A DNA stretch of 49,795 nt from positions 1 through 49,795 of the forward strand of contig CANQVQ010000001.1 in NCBI GenBank assembly GCA_947627335.1, in the 5' to 3' direction. Under the pieces are notes generated by a model, which worked only from the letters and a program-made list of their open reading frames with translations, was not told the DNA's origin and ran no database searches. A program made the translations under genes and the position numbers. Below are positions 1-8,400 of the stretch, in pieces; position 1 is the first letter of the stretch, and every line of letters begins with the position of its first letter. This stretch comes from an uncultured Clostridia bacterium (GTDB lineage: Bacteria; Bacillota; Clostridia; Oscillospirales; CAG-382).

Positions 1-60
1 TTGGCGAAGCCAACATCATCAGGCGGAGCCGACATCATTTGCCCGACAGGGCAAACATCA
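1..60. repeat. Mini-hairpin array with CATCATT linkers (left part)
   Basis: Three short inverted repeats (cores GGCGAAGCC, GGCGGAGCC and TGCCCGACAGGGCA) are each followed by an (A)CATCATT-type linker and run into the terminator of the tRNA-Ala. The array probably continues beyond the left edge. A longer array of the same design lies at 13237-13406 beside the tRNA-Ser genes. No protein is supported here, and the function is unknown. Confidence 0.75.
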
Positions 61-100
61 TTGAAAAAGGCGATTGCTTTCGCAATCGCCTTTTTCTTGG
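33..100. repeat. 68-bp direct repeat, copy A
   Basis: Positions 33-100 match 13377-13444 at 67 of 68 bases; the only difference is A at 73 versus G at 13417. The repeat covers the last hairpin/CATCATT unit, the tRNA terminator and the CCA end of the tRNA gene. The two copies bracket the pilus operon in direct orientation. Confidence 0.9.
64..95 (-). terminator. Intrinsic terminator of tRNA-Ala
   Basis: A perfect 9-bp stem (GGCGATTGC/GCAATCGCC) with a TTTC loop is flanked by A5 and T5 tracts, so it can work in both directions. It lies directly downstream of the minus-strand tRNA-Ala. Confidence 0.85.
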
Positions 101-173
101 TGGAGCATAGGGGACTTGAACCCCTGACCCCGACACTGCCAGTGTCGTGCGCTCCCAACTGCGCTAATGCCCC
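98..173 (-). tRNA. tRNA-Ala(GGC)
   Basis: The minus strand folds into a 76-nt cloverleaf with acceptor arms GGGGCAT/ATGCTCC, including the G3-U70 pair that identifies alanine tRNAs. The anticodon stem is CGACA/TGTCG with loop CTGGCAG, giving anticodon GGC, which reads GCC. The T loop contains TTCAAGT and the 3' CCA is encoded. A consensus promoter lies upstream at 212-240 and a terminator follows at 64-95, so it is probably a single-gene transcript. Confidence 0.95.
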
Positions 174-211
174 GTTTGGGATTTTCGACCGATTTCCTCG
201 TTCGCTCATAG

Positions 212-240
212 AGTATAGCACATTTTTCTTCGGTTGTCAA
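212..240 (-). promoter_or_regulatory. Promoter of tRNA-Ala
   Basis: On the minus strand, TTGACA and TATACT are separated by exactly 17 bp, with TGC directly before the -10 (extended -10). It lies about 40 bp upstream of the mature tRNA 5' end. Confidence 0.85.
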
Positions 241-282
241 TCCCTTTTTTGCATTTTTGGGAATTTCGGCTCCCGCAAACGC

Positions 283-305
283 AAAAGGGGCGCAAATCGC
301 GCCCC
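283..305 (-). terminator. Terminator of the pilus operon
   Basis: In the minus direction, a GC-rich hairpin (GGGGCGCGATTTGCGCCCC) is followed by TTTT. It starts a few bases after the stop codon of the last pilus gene and separates that operon from the tRNA-Ala promoter. Confidence 0.8.
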
Positions 306-310
306 TTCGG

Positions 311-1219
311 TCAACTCTTTTTCCGCAGCAGCAGGAGGATCCCACCGCCGACGGCGATCGCGCCCAGCGCGAACAGGACCGGTACCGGCCACCACAGAAG
401 CCCGGTCTGCGGCGGCGGAACGTCCGACGTGGGCGGCGGCGGTGCGTCGTTGGTATTGGTCACAGTAAAGGTGACGCCCTGCTGTATGATCCCGACCGTG
501 TAATCCTCCGGCACCTGCTTTTCGGTCAGCCGCCACGTGTGCGCCGCCTCCAGATCCTCCCAAGAACACGACCAATTGTTATCGGCACGCAGCACCTCTT
601 CGTCCCACAGGACGCCGTCGCAAAGCAGCTGCACCACGATCTCCGGCGGGCGATCTTCCCCGTCGCCGTCGTTCCTCCAGATCTTCAATGCACGACGCGT
701 GATGGTCATTTCGGAGGTTTCATGCGTATCATACTTCGGTTCAACCACGACGTTGAGGTCGTCCGTCCCGTCCGCCTTGCGGAAGGGAACCGTCACCAGC
801 ATCGGCTGCGGGAACAGCAGGAGGTCGCCCGACTGCACCATTTCCCCGATGACCAAATACAGCCCGGTCTCCAGCCCCGCGAACGTAAGTTCCCCGTTCG
901 CGTCCGTTTTCACGGTGGTCAGCGGTTCGATCCCGTCGCGGTCGGCGTACGCCGCCAACGTGGACGCCAGCGTCTTCCATTCCTCGCTGGACGGGTCGTC
1001 CGGCGTTCGCACGGAATACGAAGAAAAGGGGTCGGCGAGCGCGTAGCCGCTTTCCTTCCACTCCGCCGCTTTATACAGCGCAAACGACGCGTCCGCTACG
1101 GGCTGCTCCTCGTGCCGGAACAGGACCGTGATCGACCCGGTTTCCACCGCAAACACCGGCGTTACCGCGCCAAACAAAAGCAAGACGCATAGCAGCATCG
1201 GATAAATTCGTTTCCTCAT
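311..1219 (-). CDS. Ancillary pilin with PPQTG sorting signal
   Basis: This 302-residue secreted protein has an N-terminal signal peptide (about 1-24) ending VFA-VE. Beta-rich segments follow that resemble SpaA-type pilin domains, for example a stretch near residue 100 with FAGLETGLYLVIGE. The C terminus has a Pro-rich spacer, a sorting motif PPQTG (about 269-273) that departs from LPXTG, a hydrophobic helix and a basic RKKS tail. It would be covalently joined to the pilus or cell wall by the neighbouring sortases. The ATG overlaps the stop of the upstream sortase (ATGA), so translation is coupled. As the small last pilin gene it is probably a basal or minor subunit; that role is inference. 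Confidence 0.85.
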   Translation of the reverse strand: MRKRIYPMLLCVLLLFGAVTPVFAVETGSITVLFRHEEQPVADASFALYKAAEWKESGYALADPFSSYSVRTPDDPSSEEWKTLASTLAAYADRDGIEPLTTVKTDANGELTFAGLETGLYLVIGEMVQSGDLLLFPQPMLVTVPFRKADGTDDLNVVVEPKYDTHETSEMTITRRALKIWRNDGDGEDRPPEIVVQLLCDGVLWDEEVLRADNNWSCSWEDLEAAHTWRLTEKQVPEDYTVGIIQQGVTFTVTNTNDAPPPPTSDVPPPQTGLLWWPVPVLFALGAIAVGGGILLLLRKKS

Positions 1220-2124
1220 GATCGGAATCCCTCCCCGCGACGGCTTTCACGTGCGGTCTTCTTGTGCTTTCTCTTCCTGTGAACGATGATCACGGTAACG
1301 ACGATCCCGACGAAAAGAACGGTCGGGAGCAGCAGAAACCATCGGTTCCACTTGGAAGTAAACGGTTGTATGACGAGCGGTTGCTCCGGTTCTTCCGCCG
1401 GTGTTGACGGCGTTTCGATCCGGCGACCGGTAACGACCAAACGGTGCGTATTGATCCCATAGGGGGTGCAGGTCATCAGCGTGCAAAGCTCCTGCCCTTC
1501 CTCGATCTTCATGTCCTCGAGTTCTTCCGGCGATACGCGAGCCATGCGCTCCACGCGGTATGTGAGCACCTCGTTGAGGATGTGCAGCACGAACGTGTCG
1601 CCGATCTCGAGCTGATCCAGATCGGTAAACAGGCGGGCGGACGGCAGACCGCTGTGCCCGGTGAGAACGGTGTGAACGCTTTCGCCGGGAAGCGGCAGGC
1701 TGGAGGCTTCCAAATGCCCGACGCCGGTCTGCAGCACGTTTTCGTCCGTGCCGTGATAGATCGCCAAATAAATCTTCGCCTTCGGGACCTCGATATACCC
1801 CATGATGCCGGTCCCGTCAAGGTTCAGCAGACTTTCGTATTTTGCCCATTCCTCGGACGTCAATTCGCCGATGTACGGCTTGGCTTTGAACAACCTGTCG
1901 TTGTACGTCGCAATATCCTGCAGCATCGCCTCGTACGCACCGTTGTCCACAGTCTGCAGCTGCCGTTGGTATTCGCCGATGGCTTTTTTGTTGACGGCGT
2001 CGTTGATCTTATCCGCAACCGTCGGATACAGCACCAAAGCCAACCCCACGAGCAGCGCAAGGACGCCGGCCACCGTGCGAACGATCTCGGACGTTCTTCT
2101 TTTCGGCTTACCGTCCCGTTTCAC
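1216..2124 (-). CDS. Class C sortase (second), lid motif absent
   Basis: This pilus-assembling transpeptidase, anchored in the membrane, has about 302 residues. It has an N-terminal helix (about 14-35), a sortase barrel and a C-terminal helix (about 262-282), the two-helix arrangement of class C enzymes. The catalytic triad is visible as H157 (TGHSGL), C219 (TLMTC) and R228 (NTHR). The Asp-Pro-aromatic lid motif that usually blocks the active site is replaced by NLDG (about 101-104). I chose the GTG at 2124 because AAAGGGGAG precedes it; a longer frame would run further into the upstream sortase. It overlaps that gene by 17 bp and the next pilin by 4 bp, which indicates one coupled operon. 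Confidence 0.9.
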   Translation of the reverse strand: MKRDGKPKRRTSEIVRTVAGVLALLVGLALVLYPTVADKINDAVNKKAIGEYQRQLQTVDNGAYEAMLQDIATYNDRLFKAKPYIGELTSEEWAKYESLLNLDGTGIMGYIEVPKAKIYLAIYHGTDENVLQTGVGHLEASSLPLPGESVHTVLTGHSGLPSARLFTDLDQLEIGDTFVLHILNEVLTYRVERMARVSPEELEDMKIEEGQELCTLMTCTPYGINTHRLVVTGRRIETPSTPAEEPEQPLVIQPFTSKWNRWFLLLPTVLFVGIVVTVIIVHRKRKHKKTARESRRGEGFRS

Positions 2125-3001
2125 CGCGGCTCCCCTTTCTGCGCCTCCTGCGCACGACGAGCACCGACACGACGACGACAAGCAGGACCGGCAGCCCGAT
2201 GGCAGCCGCCCAAAGGACCGACGGCATCGGCGCAGGGATCTCCTTGACGGGGTTCGCGGGATCCGGGCGCTCGGCTTCGGGCGTTTCGATCCGAACGCCC
2301 CGCACCAGCAGGCGGTGGGAATTGACGCCGTACGGCGTGCAGGTCATCAGCGTGCAGAGATCCCGTTCCGGGTCGAACGCCTGCTTTTCGGCGTCCTCCG
2401 GCAGCATGACGGCGGTCGATTCCACCCGATAGGTCAAAACCTCGCCGAGGATGTGCAGGAAAAAGGTGTCCCCGACCTCCAACTGGTCGATATTGCTGAA
2501 CAGCTTGGAGGACGGAAGCCCGGTGTGCCCGGACAGGATCGTGTGCGTCCCCGTTCCACCAACCGGCAGAGAGGAACCCTCGATATGCCCGACGCCCGCC
2601 TGCAGGACGCTTTCCTCCGTGCCGTGGTAAACGGGAAGGTAGATCCCCGCCTTTTCGATCTCGATATACCCCATCATGCCCGTGTCAAACGGGTCGAGCA
2701 GGGCGGCATAGCGCTGCCGCCGTTCCGCGTCCAGCCCCCCGATCTGGGAACCGACGTCCGAGAGCGCGTCATTCCACGCGTGCGCGGCTTCCAGCATCGC
2801 CTGCCGTTCGGAATCGTCCAACTGTTGGAGATTTTGCTGATAGTCCACAATATCCTTTCGGTAATTCAGCGAATTGATGTAATCCGCTACGGTCGGATAC
2901 AGCAGCAGGGAAAGTCCAACGAGCAATACGAGCGTGACGAGGATCGCGGAAAGACCGGTATGCGATTTTCGGACCGGCTTCGCATTCGTTTCGCGTTTCA
3001 T
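2108..3001 (-). CDS. Class C sortase (first), with DPF lid
   Basis: This 297-residue membrane-bound sortase polymerises pilin subunits by cleaving LPXTG-like signals and joining them to a pilin lysine. It has an N-terminal membrane helix (about 17-36), a lid motif D103-P104-F105, catalytic H159 (SGHTGL), C221 (TLMTC) and R230 (NSHR), and a C-terminal helix (about 260-283) followed by a run of arginines. It lies 81 bp downstream of the backbone pilin and overlaps the second sortase. The intact lid fits a classic autoinhibited class C enzyme. It is related to the second sortase along its whole length, so the pair probably arose by duplication. Confidence 0.93.
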   Translation of the reverse strand: MKRETNAKPVRKSHTGLSAILVTLVLLVGLSLLLYPTVADYINSLNYRKDIVDYQQNLQQLDDSERQAMLEAAHAWNDALSDVGSQIGGLDAERRQRYAALLDPFDTGMMGYIEIEKAGIYLPVYHGTEESVLQAGVGHIEGSSLPVGGTGTHTILSGHTGLPSSKLFSNIDQLEVGDTFFLHILGEVLTYRVESTAVMLPEDAEKQAFDPERDLCTLMTCTPYGVNSHRLLVRGVRIETPEAERPDPANPVKEIPAPMPSVLWAAAIGLPVLLVVVVSVLVVRRRRRKGSRGETGR

Positions 3002-3082
3002 AAGGCTCTCCCTGCCGCCGTATCCGGGGCAACGGTCTCCCGCTGCCCCGAAACGGACGGACTGTCAGTTCAAATCTTGCGT

Positions 3083-5233
3083 TTATTCGGCTTTCTTGCG
3101 TCTTTTCGCAGCGATCACAAGGTAGGTGACCGCACCGGCGATCAGAACCGCACCGAGAATGTAGAAGATCATCGTGCCGGTACCGCCGGTGAAGGGCAGG
3201 AACGGCGCCTTCTGGTTGATCAGGGTGTCGGGAAGCAGACCGCTCGAGAAGACACCTTTTGCGGCGGTATTCGGAATTTGATCGTTACCGAAATTGTCAT
3301 ACACAATGCCGGGTTTGCCTTCTGCCGAATAGGTGACGCGCACAAGCGCACCGTTTTCGTCGGTTTCCGCCTGAATGACGAACACGAATTCATCCATGGT
3401 GTTGTAGCCATCGGGGGTGATGACCTCCTTAAGGGTATATTTGCCCTCGTCCAGCCCATAGACATCCGGAATTTCACCGGTTTCGCCGGATTCGAGGAGG
3501 TAGGCTTCCAAAGCGGCTTTCGCTTCCTCCAGCGCATTGTAAGCAGTACCGCCCTCTTCGCGATCCGCTTTTTTAGCGTCGTCGAACGCTTCCTTCGCTT
3601 CGTCATACTTGCCGATCAGAACCGTAACCTCTTCAGTGGAGGGATCGCTGGTTTCGCTCGTCCAGCCGGTCAGTCGGCGGATGGAATCGACAACGGCTTC
3701 CACGGTGGTGGTGTCGCTATTGGCTTTCTCTGCGTCTGTTTTCGCCGCTTCAGCCGCTTCTTTCGTTTCATAGAACGTCTGCGTTTTGGTCGTTGTAGAT
3801 TCTGCGCCTTCGGTGACGGTCGTCGTGACGGTCAGAACATACTGATCCTTGAAGATCGCGTAGTTGCCCGCCGCGTTCTTCAGAACGAAGCCCGCACCCG
3901 GCAGACCGTCGTTATCGTCGTCGCCGTCATCCAGCTTGTCGCTTGCCACCTTGACCAGGTCAAGACCAAACGCGTAGACATAGACCTTCTTTTCTTGCGT
4001 CCGACCGGTGCCGTCGTGGTTCGGGTCGTTGGAGAATTCGAGATCCACGGTGTTGGGGTTGCCCGCCACGCCGATGACCGCATTCTCGTTGACCTGCGCA
4101 TAGTAGGTGACGACAAAGATGGAATCCTTGGTCACTGTGATCTCTGCGCCGTCATTTTTCAGCGTTTTCAGATCGGTAAACTTGACTTCCAGGGTGCAGC
4201 CGTCTTCCAGACCATCCTTCACCACACTGTAGTTCGTGCTTTCCAAGACGGTGCCGCCCTTCAGATCGGTATCCGCGTCTGCGGCTGCCTTATTCGCGTA
4301 AACCCGGACGACCAGCGGATGCTCGGCATCCGGTCCGACAAGGGTCAAGCCATTGCTGAGCGTATCGTGGAAGGCATACTTGTAGGTATCAAAATCACCG
4401 TAGTTCTTGGGAAGCGTGCCGGTGAGTTTGAACTGCACATAGTCGCTGACGCCGGCGACGTCGCCTTTGTCGGTATTGGCGCTGTCGACGATGTCCTTGT
4501 CAACGGTCGGCACGGAGGCCTTCAGGTTGATCTCCTGATCGCCGAGAACGGCGAGGATGTATTCCGACGTCGCGTCCTGTTCGTCGGGCTCGGACTTGTC
4601 AGCTTCCACAAACAGATAGTACCCGGCTTTATCAAACGCAAAGGTCAGATAATCGTTTTCGGGATTTTCCTTATCGCTTGTGACTTCGCATTTGCCGTCG
4701 ATCGGCTCAAGACCGCCCTTGTCGGCAACGATCTTTGCAAAGTGCTGCAAGAACGCGTTCGTCTTGTGCGCTTCCAGAACTCTGGCAAGCTCTTCCGCCG
4801 TTCCGACTTCGGCAAAGACATTCGCGCCATCCGCAAATGCCCAGGCATCGGCGTCCGCTGTCAGAGCTTGCAGTTCTTTGAGCAAATCCTCGCTGTGGTC
4901 ATACTTGACGCCGTCTTTCTCGCCCACGACGCTCGCGCCCCATTCGATGTCCGCGAGGGTGTAGTTGTTCCAGTTTTCCGCACCCCATTCGCCGGCGTCA
5001 GACACGTCCCCTTCGGGGATCCCGCCTTCTTTGAACGGCGAACCCGTAAAGAGCTGGTAAACCGTGAACTGGTTTTCCGTCATCGCGGGAAGACCTTCGT
5101 TGTTGTGGATCACAACTTGAAGGTTATCCTGCTCGACCGGCTCCGCAAGAACCGGTACGACGGCGGTCAGCGCAAACAGGACCACAAGCGCAAGCGCAAG
5201 CAGCTTGCCAAATGTCCGATTTGTCGTTTTCAT
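3083..5233 (-). CDS. Backbone pilin, LPFTG-anchored
   Basis: This major pilus subunit has 716 residues. It starts with a signal peptide ending VLA-EP (about 30) and has a central domain of the fimbrial isopeptide-forming D2 type (about 235-400). A VDKDI lysine near 245 is a candidate pilin-motif lysine. A C-terminal SpaA-like domain contains an E-box-like YTLKEVITPDGY (near 598), whose Glu normally promotes an internal isopeptide bond. The sorting signal is LPFTG (679-683) with a hydrophobic helix and KRRKKAE. The SpaA-like domain is split by an Ala/Lys/Glu-rich, probably helical insertion (about 480-590), which is unusual for a pilin. The ATG is preceded by GGAGG. A 209-bp gap separates it from the adhesin; I see no clear promoter or minus-strand terminator there. 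Confidence 0.92.
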   Translation of the reverse strand: MKTTNRTFGKLLALALVVLFALTAVVPVLAEPVEQDNLQVVIHNNEGLPAMTENQFTVYQLFTGSPFKEGGIPEGDVSDAGEWGAENWNNYTLADIEWGASVVGEKDGVKYDHSEDLLKELQALTADADAWAFADGANVFAEVGTAEELARVLEAHKTNAFLQHFAKIVADKGGLEPIDGKCEVTSDKENPENDYLTFAFDKAGYYLFVEADKSEPDEQDATSEYILAVLGDQEINLKASVPTVDKDIVDSANTDKGDVAGVSDYVQFKLTGTLPKNYGDFDTYKYAFHDTLSNGLTLVGPDAEHPLVVRVYANKAAADADTDLKGGTVLESTNYSVVKDGLEDGCTLEVKFTDLKTLKNDGAEITVTKDSIFVVTYYAQVNENAVIGVAGNPNTVDLEFSNDPNHDGTGRTQEKKVYVYAFGLDLVKVASDKLDDGDDDNDGLPGAGFVLKNAAGNYAIFKDQYVLTVTTTVTEGAESTTTKTQTFYETKEAAEAAKTDAEKANSDTTTVEAVVDSIRRLTGWTSETSDPSTEEVTVLIGKYDEAKEAFDDAKKADREEGGTAYNALEEAKAALEAYLLESGETGEIPDVYGLDEGKYTLKEVITPDGYNTMDEFVFVIQAETDENGALVRVTYSAEGKPGIVYDNFGNDQIPNTAAKGVFSSGLLPDTLINQKAPFLPFTGGTGTMIFYILGAVLIAGAVTYLVIAAKRRKKAE

Positions 5234-5442
5234 TTTGTTTCCTCCATTTGTTGATTTTTTGCTGATTCCATGTTTGCCGGCGTTCTGCGCGGCAGACGCG
5301 TTCGGAAACGCCGACAGACCCGAAACGCTTCTGCATTTTTCCTCCCGTTTACGGAGGAATGTCCGAAAGAACCAATTCTACAGCGGCTTTCCTCCTTGAG
5401 ATGGTTTTATTTTTCCTTCTTTTCATCGTTCATTCCCCCCGG

Positions 5443-8400
5443 TCAGATGACGCGGCGGTTCTTGCGCCGCCCAAACAGGAACAGCACGATCGACAGCCCG
5501 ATCAGCAGTGCGCCGACGAACATGATCTCGCTCGCGCCGACTCCGCCGGTAAAGGGCGGGGCAACGGCTTTTCCGTTGACAAACAGCAGGTAAATATCCA
5601 CAGTATCCGTCGTGACGGTTCCCGAAACGCTGTCGTCCGACAGTTCGAGGTACGAACCGCTCTCGTCGGGGGCGTTGCTCGTGTTGTCCGCGACGTGCTG
5701 GAGGTTGTAGCCGCCTCTGCCGGTCTCCTTCACGGTGTACGCCGTATCCGCCGGGATCCCGCCGATGACGACCTTTTCCCCGTGTTTCAACGTGAAGGTC
5801 GCGGTAAATACGCCGTCCGTTTCCGTCCATGTGACGGTGAGCTTCTCCCCTTCGGCAGCGCCCTTGGCGTATTTTTCGACGGTCAGGTCCTCCGCGGACA
5901 ATTCGGCGCCTTCCGCCGGTTTCAGCGTCACGGAGAATGCAAAGTCCCTCGTTTCCGTGTCGCCGCTGTCGCCGTCAATGCGTTTCTCCACGGTCAGCGT
6001 GCCGTTGAACACCTGGTTGACGTAGTCCGCACGGTTCGGCGAATCGCTCGGCATCATTTCCAGATACGTCGCGGCATTATGAACGATTTCTCCCTCTCGC
6101 GTGAGCCAATCGCCCTCGCTGCTGCCGGGGTGAGCCGGGTCAACGGAAGGATACTTCGGCACCGACGTTTCGACGACCGTATAGTGGGTCCCGGCAGCAA
6201 GTCCGTAGAGCACGGCTCCCTGCTTTGCCTTGAGTTTTACCGTATACGTTCCGTCCTCGTTTGCTTTGAGCGGTTCCAGATACGAACCCGTACCCTCGCC
6301 GGTCGCCGGGAGAATGTAGTTCTGGTATTCGCTCTGCTTCGGCGCGGCAGCCGGCATCGTATGGCTTCCGTCCGACCACTTTGCGCCGCCCGATTGCAGA
6401 TCCATATTGCCCTTCCAAAGGTACAGGGTCCCGGGCTTCACCGGCGCGTCGTCGGGCTGCGTAAAGCTGACCGTAAACGTGAATTCCCGTTCCGGCGGGG
6501 TGTCGATGACGCTTCCGTTCATATCGACCAATTGCTTGGTGATCACGAGCAGATCGGGATCGACGGTGTTGATAAAGTTCGCGGATTCCTCGTAGGTCCC
6601 GGTGTTGCCGAATACCGAGTACACGCCGGTGTATTGCGTGTTGGACTTTGTATCCTGCGCCGACGTTACCGCATCGGCTTGTTCCTCGCCCACGACGCCG
6701 AAGTGGACCGTCGGGCTGACGATGTAGCGACCGATGTTGCGGATATAGCCGGACCCTTCGCCCTCGTAATGCCTATCGACCATCGTTCCTTCGTAGAACA
6801 TATAGTGGCGGACGGTCCCGTCGCTCTGCGGCACATCGCACTTGCCTTCCGCAATCTTGTCAACGGAATCTACGCTCACGCAGCCCGGGTTGTCAAGAAC
6901 ATCGTGTCTCGTCCCGGTGTTTCTGCTTTCTCCCGTTGATTCATCCCAGAGCCAGAAGACGGAGGAGCCATCCGGTACATCCTTCGGCTGGTGATGGTTG
7001 TCGCCCGGGGCATCCTTATTCATGGTGGCGTAGCTCTCCCACAAGACGGCGTTGGTGTGCGCGAACGGCTCTTCCGACTTGACGACGCCTGCTACACCGG
7101 CGCCTTCGACGGAATTTCCGTTTTTGTTCACCGCCCAGAACAACCCTTTTTCGGTCGTGTCGTCCTCATACTCTGTCGGATACTTACCGCCCCCATACTC
7201 GCCGTAGGTCGCTCCGTTTTTGGTATAGACGGGGATGCTCTGCGCGCCGGGGCGGTAGGTGCTGACGGACCCGACCTGCTGCTTGTGGCTCACCTCTTTC
7301 AAGGCGTAACCCGCTTGAAGTTGCTTTTCCGTCAATTTTTCGGTGACGCGATAGATGGCGCCGGAGGGGATCCCGCCGAACAGCAACGCCTGTCCATGCT
7401 TCAGCGTGAATTCCGCCGTGTGCTTCGCGATCTCCTCATTCGTCAAATTGGCGAAATAGTCCGGGCGGTCCCCGGTCGGGAGGATCGGGTCATACAGGTC
7501 ATTTTGGTCGGAGTTTACCACCAGATCCTGACCAACCTTCCCCGAACCATCGTTTTCATTGGCGTTCTTTCCGAATTCCACCTCTTTCGTCCAGTAGGCA
7601 CTGAGGGTGCGGTAGGGCGTTTTGATGGCAAGCTCCGAGGTTTCGGAAATGTTCGGGTTGATGGTCAGCAGTTCAAACTGCTTCGCTTCCCCTTCCTTAT
7701 TTTTATAAAGGGTTCCGCCGTAATCCTCGGCGTTAAAACCTTCCGCCGTAGGATCCGGTCTGTCGCCGGTCTCCGGCACCCATTGTGCAAGATAGGCTTC
7801 TTCGGACACCAGCCAGACCTTCGCGGCAAAGAAAGTGCCTTCCTCTCCCCGGCTCCCGTCTACCGCGACGTCCTCCGTACCGACGGAGCCGACGCCGTCC
7901 TTCATATTCGCATTGTGGTAAACACGGAACGCCGTATCCGCCACGCCGAGGTCGGTCGTGCCCCTGTTTCTGCCGATGAAGACATAATAGATCTTGCCTT
8001 CATACGAATCGCCCGCACTGTGTTTTCCCGCGGTTTCGCCCGTGCATTCTTCGGCATAGGTGTAATTCCCGGACGGGTCGGCGATCAGACGGCAGCCGTC
8101 GGCATCGACCGTGGCTTTTGTACCGTTCGACGTCTGGAGGAACAACTGCGAATCCAGCTCCAAGTCGATATAGTGGAACTGGCGCTGCCAGCTTCCCGCG
8201 CTTTCGTCCCATTGTACCACAATGGCGCTCTGCGTCCCGGTGACGCCGTTGATAAAGACCTGGAAATTGAATTCCTCGTCGGGGTCCACCGTCATACCGT
8301 CGGGCGCTTCGACCATTTTGGTCACCAGCAGCGTGGTATCCATGACATACAACCGACCGTTGTTGCCCAAGTAGACGTTCACCTTGATGTCGGATCGTTC

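Noticed and set aside
1..468. A 155-codon plus-strand frame across the tRNA-Ala
   Set aside because: It crosses a tRNA and a terminator and is antisense to the ancillary pilin; no start signal.
5340..5362. Terminator between adhesin and backbone pilin
   Set aside because: A 6-bp inverted repeat (TCCTCC/GGAGGA) exists, but in the direction of transcription it is followed by A, not T.
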